From the NCBI GenBank assembly GCA_937915915.1, contig CALGGN010000309.1:1-9838 (forward strand): a stretch of 9,838 nucleotides of DNA, in the 5' to 3' direction. Of this stretch, positions 5,752-9,838 are shown in pieces. The first letter of the stretch is position 1. Every line of letters starts with the position of its first letter. The notes under the pieces were generated by a model that did not search any database, was not told where the DNA came from, and saw only the letters and a list, made by a program, of their open reading frames with translations. A program made the translations under genes and the position numbers. This DNA is from an uncultured Selenomonas sp. (lineage in GTDB: Bacteria > Bacillota > Negativicutes > Selenomonadales > Selenomonadaceae).

Positions 5752-7842
5752 ATGGCAGAGAATATGCCGGGTGGCTTCCGCAGCATTCGGCTGAAGATGT
5801 GTCTGACCCTTTTGCCGGCAATTGCGGTGGGGCTTTTGGTCATTACCGTGCTGGCGGGGTACAACAGCTACAGCAACATTTCCGAGATGGCGGAGCAAAG
5901 CATGAATCAAACGATCCGTGCGAATACCTTGGATATCCATGAGCGGCTGCAGCGCATGGACATCATGTGCGGACATTTGGCGGGCAACGTGGAGTACGAT
6001 TATCGGACGGAGACACCGGAGGAGCTGGGGCGGGATATCGTGGAACTGCTTGACGATGAGCCGCTGGCGAACGGTGGCGGCATCTGGTTCGAGAAATACG
6101 GCTACCGTCCCGATGTGGAGTATCTTTGCCCCTTCGCATTCCGCGAGAACGGGAAGCTGAAATTGTCCTATAATTACGTGGCGGAAAGCGGAGAGTTCTT
6201 CAACGAGGAATGGTACCAGAAGGGCAAGGCGGCAAAGCAGGGAGAAAGAGCGCTGACGGAGCCATATTTCGATCCTGTTGCGAAGATCATGATGGTGACG
6301 TATGCGTCTCCGGTCTATGCGGTGGATCAGAACCGGTTCATCGGGGTTGCGACAGTGGACATGTCCCTGGCGTCCGTGGCGGATATCATTGATGACATCA
6401 AGATCGGGGAGACTGGCCATGCCATCCTGACGAGCGCGAAGGGCATCTATATCGCAGGCGTTGACGCAGGCAAGCTGAACGGCGAGACCAATGCCACGGA
6501 GGAGAAGAACGCTTCGGTTGCGGCGGCAATGAAGCAGATGATTTCCTCCGAGATAGGGCAGGCGGAATATACCGATGATGACGGGCGGGATATGCTGCTG
6601 TACTATCAGTCCGTCCCGGACAGCGGCTGGCATCTGGGGCTTGTGGTCCCGAAGAGTGAGCTGTATGCCAGCGCCAATCGTCTGATCATGGTGCTGGTAG
6701 GGATTGCCGTTTTGGTTCTGCTCGTGCTTTTTGCGCTGACTTACCGCACGATTTCCAGCTACGCAACGCGCATCGGCGTAGATCAGAAATTCGCCGAGGA
6801 TTTGGCGGATGGCGACTATACCCGCCCGGAGGCGGTCGCAAAGGCGAATGACGAGATCGGGCTTTTGGGCAATGCCATCAACAAGATGTTCCGGCAGACC
6901 AAGGGCGTGCTCCACACGATTTCGGAGCATTCGGGGAACATGAAGGACTCCAGTGAAATCCTGGGGACTTCTGCGGAGAAGCTTTCCGCAGGCATGGTGA
7001 CGATCCAGGAGAACATGCGTTCCATCAGCGAGGCCATGATGAACGCCAGCTCCGCAACCGAGGAAGTCAATGCTTCGGTGGAGGATGTCAGCACATCGGC
7101 CAGCGTGCTCTCCACGGAGGCGGCGAGCGGATTGCAGCAGGCAGAGGACATCCGCCTGAGAGCGCAGCAGGTCAAGCAGAGCTCTCTGGAGGCAAGGCAG
7201 TCGGCAGAGGCTCTGGCAAAGGAGTTCAGCTCGAAACTGGAGCTTTCCATTGAACAGTCCAAAGCGGTGGAGGAAATCGGCATGATGGCGACTGCGATTT
7301 CCGGCATCGCGGAGCAGATCAATCTGCTGTCCCTGAATGCTTCCATCGAGGCTGCGCGTGCAGGCGAATTCGGCCGCGGATTCACTGTGGTGGCGGCGGA
7401 GATCGGGAAGCTGGCCAAGAGCACGGCGGAAACGGTGGAGCAGATTCAAACGACCATCCGCGATGTGCAGAATGCGTTTGAAAATCTGTCGGGGGATGCA
7501 AAGGCAATCCTGGGCTTCCTGAACGAAACGGTAGCGCCCCAATACGATGGGTTCGTAGGCGTGGCGGAGCAGTATGGGCAGGACGCTGAGGAGTTCCACG
7601 ACATATCGCAGAAAATATCCGATATCAGCAAGCGGGTCAATGACACGATGGAGCAGGTGAGCCGTGCGATGGCGCAGATCGCCAATGCCGCGCAGGATAC
7701 GGCGGATCTTTCCGTGCGCGTGGCGGATTCGGTCAACGAGGTGTCCGACACGGTGACGGATGTCAACGGCATCAGCCAGCAGCAGTCCTCCATTGCCGAG
7801 AGCCTGCGCGAATCGGTGAGCCATTTCAAACTGAAGAAGTAA
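5752..7842 (+). CDS. Methyl-accepting chemotaxis protein, dCache sensor
   Basis: Membrane chemoreceptor of 696 aa that would sense an external ligand and control CheA. In order: TM1 (about 15-37), a ~270-residue extracytoplasmic double-Cache region (GIWFEKYGYRP at 110-120, EEWYQKGK at 152-159, TEPYFDP at 169-175, VATVDMSL at 199-206, membrane-proximal GHAILTSAKGIYIAG at 222-236), TM2 (about 311-331), HAMP (about 332-386, with DEIGLLGNAINKM) and a long coiled-coil signalling domain. The kinase-contact hairpin is INLLSLNASIEAARAGEF (523-540). The C-terminus ends in KLKK with no CheR/CheB-tethering pentapeptide. ATG 5752 is chosen over in-frame ATGs at 5674 and 5734 because AAGGGGGAA (5738-5746) is just upstream; the start at 5674 would overlap the previous gene. 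A strong terminator follows. The amino-acid Cache motif RxWY reads ExWY here, so an amino-acid ligand is not supported. No chemotaxis or flagellar gene is adjacent. Confidence 0.93.
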   Translation: MAENMPGGFRSIRLKMCLTLLPAIAVGLLVITVLAGYNSYSNISEMAEQSMNQTIRANTLDIHERLQRMDIMCGHLAGNVEYDYRTETPEELGRDIVELLDDEPLANGGGIWFEKYGYRPDVEYLCPFAFRENGKLKLSYNYVAESGEFFNEEWYQKGKAAKQGERALTEPYFDPVAKIMMVTYASPVYAVDQNRFIGVATVDMSLASVADIIDDIKIGETGHAILTSAKGIYIAGVDAGKLNGETNATEEKNASVAAAMKQMISSEIGQAEYTDDDGRDMLLYYQSVPDSGWHLGLVVPKSELYASANRLIMVLVGIAVLVLLVLFALTYRTISSYATRIGVDQKFAEDLADGDYTRPEAVAKANDEIGLLGNAINKMFRQTKGVLHTISEHSGNMKDSSEILGTSAEKLSAGMVTIQENMRSISEAMMNASSATEEVNASVEDVSTSASVLSTEAASGLQQAEDIRLRAQQVKQSSLEARQSAEALAKEFSSKLELSIEQSKAVEEIGMMATAISGIAEQINLLSLNASIEAARAGEFGRGFTVVAAEIGKLAKSTAETVEQIQTTIRDVQNAFENLSGDAKAILGFLNETVAPQYDGFVGVAEQYGQDAEEFHDISQKISDISKRVNDTMEQVSRAMAQIANAAQDTADLSVRVADSVNEVSDTVTDVNGISQQQSSIAESLRESVSHFKLKK

Positions 7843-7859
7843 CTTTATGCAAGATACTC

Positions 7860-7900
7860 TCAGCCGTCCGGACGGGTTGAACCGGACGGCTGATTTTTTT
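7860..7900 (+). terminator. Intrinsic terminator after the chemoreceptor gene
   Basis: TCAGCCGTCCGG (7860-7871) pairs perfectly with CCGGACGGCTGA (7882-7893) over a 10-nt loop, and seven T follow at 7894-7900. It begins 17 bp after the stop codon and cleanly separates the chemoreceptor from the symporter promoter. Confidence 0.95.
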
Positions 7901-7914
7901 CGATAAGAATTCTC

Positions 7915-7943
7915 TTGACAGAACAGGGAAATGAGGATAGAAT
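7915..7943 (+). promoter_or_regulatory. Sigma-70-type promoter of the symporter gene
   Basis: A consensus -35 TTGACA (7915-7920), a 17-bp spacer and a -10 TAGAAT (7938-7943; one mismatch to TATAAT) lie directly after the terminator. Transcription should start near 7950, giving a leader of about 65 nt. The leader is AT-rich and then folds a short hairpin (7981-7998, GCGGGAA with TTCCTGC, one G-U pair) 2 nt before the ribosome binding site. Confidence 0.88.
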
Positions 7944-8000
7944 GTGAAAGCATAGAAATAATATATGTATTTATAGTTTTGCGGGAATGATTTCCTGCAC

Positions 8001-8009
8001 AAAAGGAGG
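8001..8009 (+). promoter_or_regulatory. Ribosome binding site deciding the ATG 8017 start of the symporter
   Basis: AAAAGGAGG ends 7 nt before ATG 8017. An in-frame ATG at 7987 would put this perfect site inside the coding region and itself has no site, so 8017 is taken as the start. Confidence 0.85.
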
Positions 8010-8016
8010 AATCGTC

Positions 8017-9312
8017 ATGAGAGATCAAAATGACTCTCTGGATGTGGAGAGTAAGGCGCAGGAGGTCCTGCGCACGCATCGGGGAAACCAGGTGCGCCAG
8101 TTCGCACTTTGGTTCGGTGCGCTGTTCATCGGCGCGGGACTCGGCTGGATGGGCATACCAGCGCTCAATGAGATGTTCGACTTTATCGCGACGGTGTTCA
8201 CCCGCCTGTTCCAGTTCATCGCTGTTCCGACCATCGCGCTGGCGGTCATCACGACATTGGCAGCGCTCGGGGCGCAGAAGGAGACGCGGACCATTTTTGC
8301 GCATGCGGTGAGCTATACGCTGCTCACGACGATCGCCGCAGCGGCTGTAGGGCTCGTGCTTTACCTTTGGATCGCGCCCGGTAATCTTCCTGCGGAGGTC
8401 GTGGGAGCGGGCATGGCGGATGTGCCGATGGACAAACTGAGCAAGGTCACCTATTATGACCATATCCTGTCCGTTGTGCCGAACAATTTCCTGCAACCGT
8501 TCCTGTCGGGCAATGTGCTTTCCATCATGCTCATCGCGGCAGCGGTGGGGCTTGGGCTTGCATTCATGCCGAAGACGGAGAGCCGCGAAACGCTGGTGAA
8601 GGGTCTGCAGGGTCTGCAGGAATTGCTGTTCACGCTCATCCGTGCGCTTCTTTGGGCGCTGCCGCTGGGCATTCTGGCATTTGCGGCACAGCTTTCCGCG
8701 CAGATCGAGGCAGGCGTGATCGTGGGAGCCTTGGGCAAGTACCTTGCTGTGGTGCTGGGAGGCAATTTCATCCAGTTCTTCTTGGTGATACCGTTGTTCC
8801 TGTTCCTGCGCGGACTGAATCCCGTGCATGTGTTCCGTCAGATGTCGCCCGCCCTTGCCGTGGCACTTTTCACCAAGAGCTCTGCGGGGACACTGCCCGT
8901 GACGCTGGCCTCTGCGGAGAACAATTTGAAGGCGAATCCGAAGGTGTCCCGATTTGTGCTTCCCATCTGCACCACCATTAACATGAATGGCTGCGCGGCG
9001 TTCATCCTTGTGACCTCGCTCTTTGTCATGCAGAATGCGGGATTTGAGCTGCCGCTCGGCACGATGGTTGCATGGCTCTTCATTTCGGTGCTTGCGGCAG
9101 TTGGGAATGCGGGCGTACCGATGGGGTGCTATTTCCTGACGCTTTCCCTCATGTCCTCGGTGGGCGCTCCCATCGGACTCATGGGCGTGATCCTGCCGCT
9201 CTATACCATCATCGATATGATCGAGACGGCGGAGAATGTCTGGTCGGATTCTGCCGTCTGCGCGATGACGGATCACGATCTGGCAGAAGAACTCACACCG
9301 CAGGAGGCTTGA
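8017..9312 (+). CDS. SLC1/DAACS-family sodium-coupled amino-acid symporter, SstT-like substrate site
   Basis: Inner-membrane transporter of 431 aa from the dicarboxylate/amino acid:cation symporter family. It has the family's many hydrophobic helices and two re-entrant hairpins: HP1 at ALFTKSSAGTLPVT (283-296) and HP2 at AVGNAGVPMG (361-370). Helix 7 reads TINMNG (320-325) where aspartate and dicarboxylate carriers have NMDG. Helix 8 reads DMIETAENVWSD (400-411): Asp400, Thr404, Asn407 and Asp411 match conserved substrate/ion positions, but the Arg that binds the substrate's side-chain carboxylate (Arg397 of GltPh) is Glu403. From memory, E. coli SstT has DSCETALNSSTD and NMAG at these places, so a neutral amino acid such as serine or threonine is more likely than glutamate or a dicarboxylate. 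It is transcribed alone, between its own promoter and a strong terminator. The ~20-residue soluble N-terminus is unremarkable. Family firm, substrate inferred. Confidence 0.9.
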   Translation: MRDQNDSLDVESKAQEVLRTHRGNQVRQFALWFGALFIGAGLGWMGIPALNEMFDFIATVFTRLFQFIAVPTIALAVITTLAALGAQKETRTIFAHAVSYTLLTTIAAAAVGLVLYLWIAPGNLPAEVVGAGMADVPMDKLSKVTYYDHILSVVPNNFLQPFLSGNVLSIMLIAAAVGLGLAFMPKTESRETLVKGLQGLQELLFTLIRALLWALPLGILAFAAQLSAQIEAGVIVGALGKYLAVVLGGNFIQFFLVIPLFLFLRGLNPVHVFRQMSPALAVALFTKSSAGTLPVTLASAENNLKANPKVSRFVLPICTTINMNGCAAFILVTSLFVMQNAGFELPLGTMVAWLFISVLAAVGNAGVPMGCYFLTLSLMSSVGAPIGLMGVILPLYTIIDMIETAENVWSDSAVCAMTDHDLAEELTPQEA

Positions 9313-9320
9313 TTTTCACT

Positions 9321-9373
9321 AAAAAAACACCAAGCGTGCACCGGATTGCCCGGCGCGTCGCTTGGTGTTTTTT
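9321..9373. terminator. Long two-way terminator between convergent genes
   Basis: AAAAAACACCAAGCG (9322-9336) pairs perfectly with CGCTTGGTGTTTTTT (9359-9373), and the 22-nt interior (9337-9358) can fold further through CCGG/CCGG. The A-run and T-run provide a U tract in either direction, so it should stop the symporter transcript on the plus strand (9 bp after the stop) and the queC-queD transcript on the minus strand. Confidence 0.92.
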
Positions 9374-9459
9374 ATTTGCGTCATGAATGGACTGTGTTCA
9401 AATATGATATACTGAATACAAGAATCGAGATACCACGATAAACCATGATCCCATAAACA
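9374..9459. other. Non-coding gap between terminator and queD, with an orphan -10-like motif
   Basis: AT-rich 86 bp without an open frame that I can support. On the plus strand TGATATACT (9405-9413) matches an extended -10 element (TGN-TATACT), but no -35 is seen at the right distance and no gene follows on that strand before queD runs opposite. It may be chance, or the start of an antisense RNA to queD. Confidence 0.3.
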
Positions 9460-9795
9460 CTAGAGCCGCTCATAGACGGCGACATTTCCTTCGCTTTCCT
9501 GCACGGAGACTTTCACGCAGAGGGGCACTCTGTCGCAGATCCATTTGGCGATGTTTTCCGCCGTGGGGTTGATGCCATCCCCGAGGATCTCGTTGATATT
9601 AGCATGGTCGAGCTTGCCGACGATTTCCTTGATCTTCACGAAGTCCAGCACCATGCCGTCCTCGTTGAGTGTTTCGGATTGGCAGGTCACATCGATGATC
9701 CAGTTGTGCCCATGCAGGTTCCTGCACTTGCTTTCATAGGGAAGGCGGAGAGAGTGCGCACTGCTGATCTCGACGCGCTTTGTCACGGTATACAT
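9460..9795 (-). CDS. queD: 6-carboxytetrahydropterin synthase
   Basis: Second step of 7-deazaguanine synthesis: converts dihydroneopterin triphosphate to 6-carboxy-5,6,7,8-tetrahydropterin, leading to preQ0 and queuosine in tRNA. At 111 aa it has the size of a single T-fold unit (E. coli QueD about 120 aa). Zinc ligands are His14 (SAHSL) and His28 and His30 (LHGHN); the catalytic Cys24 sits in KCRNLHGH; Asp63-His64 (LDHANIN) and Glu100 (QESEGN) complete the active site and pterin anchor; PTAEN is at 77-81. ATG 9795 follows GGAGGG (9810-9805) with 9-nt spacing. queC ends 5 bp upstream, so the two are one operon, and no further gene follows before the two-way terminator, making queD the last gene. 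All key residues are present. Confidence 0.95.
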   Translation of the reverse strand: MYTVTKRVEISSAHSLRLPYESKCRNLHGHNWIIDVTCQSETLNEDGMVLDFVKIKEIVGKLDHANINEILGDGINPTAENIAKWICDRVPLCVKVSVQESEGNVAVYERL

Positions 9796-9800
9796 GCCAT

Positions 9801-9838
9801 TCAGCCCTCCAGTGCAGGATCCGCGATGCCGTTCGCCG
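9801..9838 (-). CDS. queC: C-terminal end of 7-cyano-7-deazaguanine synthase (partial)
   Basis: Only the last 11 codons and the TGA (9803-9801) are in the window; they read ANGIADPALEG. QueC proteins typically end in a segment like GFxxAGxxDP after their CxxC zinc cluster, and the placement directly upstream of queD is the usual queuosine-precursor arrangement. QueC would make preQ0 from 7-carboxy-7-deazaguanine with ATP and ammonia. The ribosome binding site of queD lies inside its last two codons. The call rests on a very short tail plus context. Confidence 0.65.
   Translation of the reverse strand, partial: ANGIADPALEG

Noticed and set aside
4248..5864. A 538-codon minus-strand frame opposite the DUF4163/DUF3298 gene
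   Set aside because: Low-information composition, no ribosome binding site, fully covers a gene with signal peptide and good start on the other strand.
5575..9276. A 1233-codon open frame on the minus strand spanning the chemoreceptor, its terminator and the symporter
   Set aside because: It is antisense to two unmistakable genes, crosses a strong terminator and promoter, and its translation is Arg/His/Leu-rich without any domain pattern, as expected for the reverse frame of GC-rich genes.

Overview
The window reads as chromosomal DNA of a GC-rich diderm Firmicute, most likely a Negativicutes/Selenomonas relative. This is inferred from the polyamine operon type, strong GGAGG ribosome binding sites, Sec signal peptides on apparently periplasmic proteins and the codon choice; no rRNA or other firm taxonomic marker is present. 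Most of it is ordinary metabolic and sensory sequence. I do not see a defence system, CRISPR array, insertion sequence, tRNA or rRNA.

Left part (1-2740, minus strand): a compact polyamine operon read right to left, speD (AdoMet decarboxylase), speA (fold-type-I arginine/lysine decarboxylase, TTG start) and speE (spermidine synthase, cut by the left edge). The genes are 15 and 6 bp apart. Together they would turn arginine into agmatine and supply the aminopropyl donor and transferase for spermidine. The agmatine-to-putrescine step is not in the window and may lie beyond the left edge.

Divergent gap (2741-2841): about 100 bp between speD and the plus-strand genes. It holds a 52-bp imperfect palindrome and a second, perfect 7+7 inverted repeat that overlaps the speD start codon. 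This is the least explained DNA in the window.

Middle (2842-5681, plus strand): a secreted 5'-nucleotidase-like metallophosphatase, then a secreted protein with a DUF4163/DUF3298-like core. By hand count both use the Arg codon AGG far more often than their neighbours, so they may be a transferred pair.

Right-centre (5752-9312, plus strand): a dCache methyl-accepting chemotaxis protein closed by a strong terminator, then a separately promoted SLC1/DAACS sodium-coupled amino-acid symporter. The symporter's substrate-site residues look like the serine/threonine (SstT) type rather than the aspartate/dicarboxylate type.

Right edge (9460-9838, minus strand): queD, preceded by the last 11 codons of queC, which is the start of a 7-deazaguanine (queuosine precursor) operon running in from outside. 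A long two-way hairpin terminator sits between the symporter and queD.
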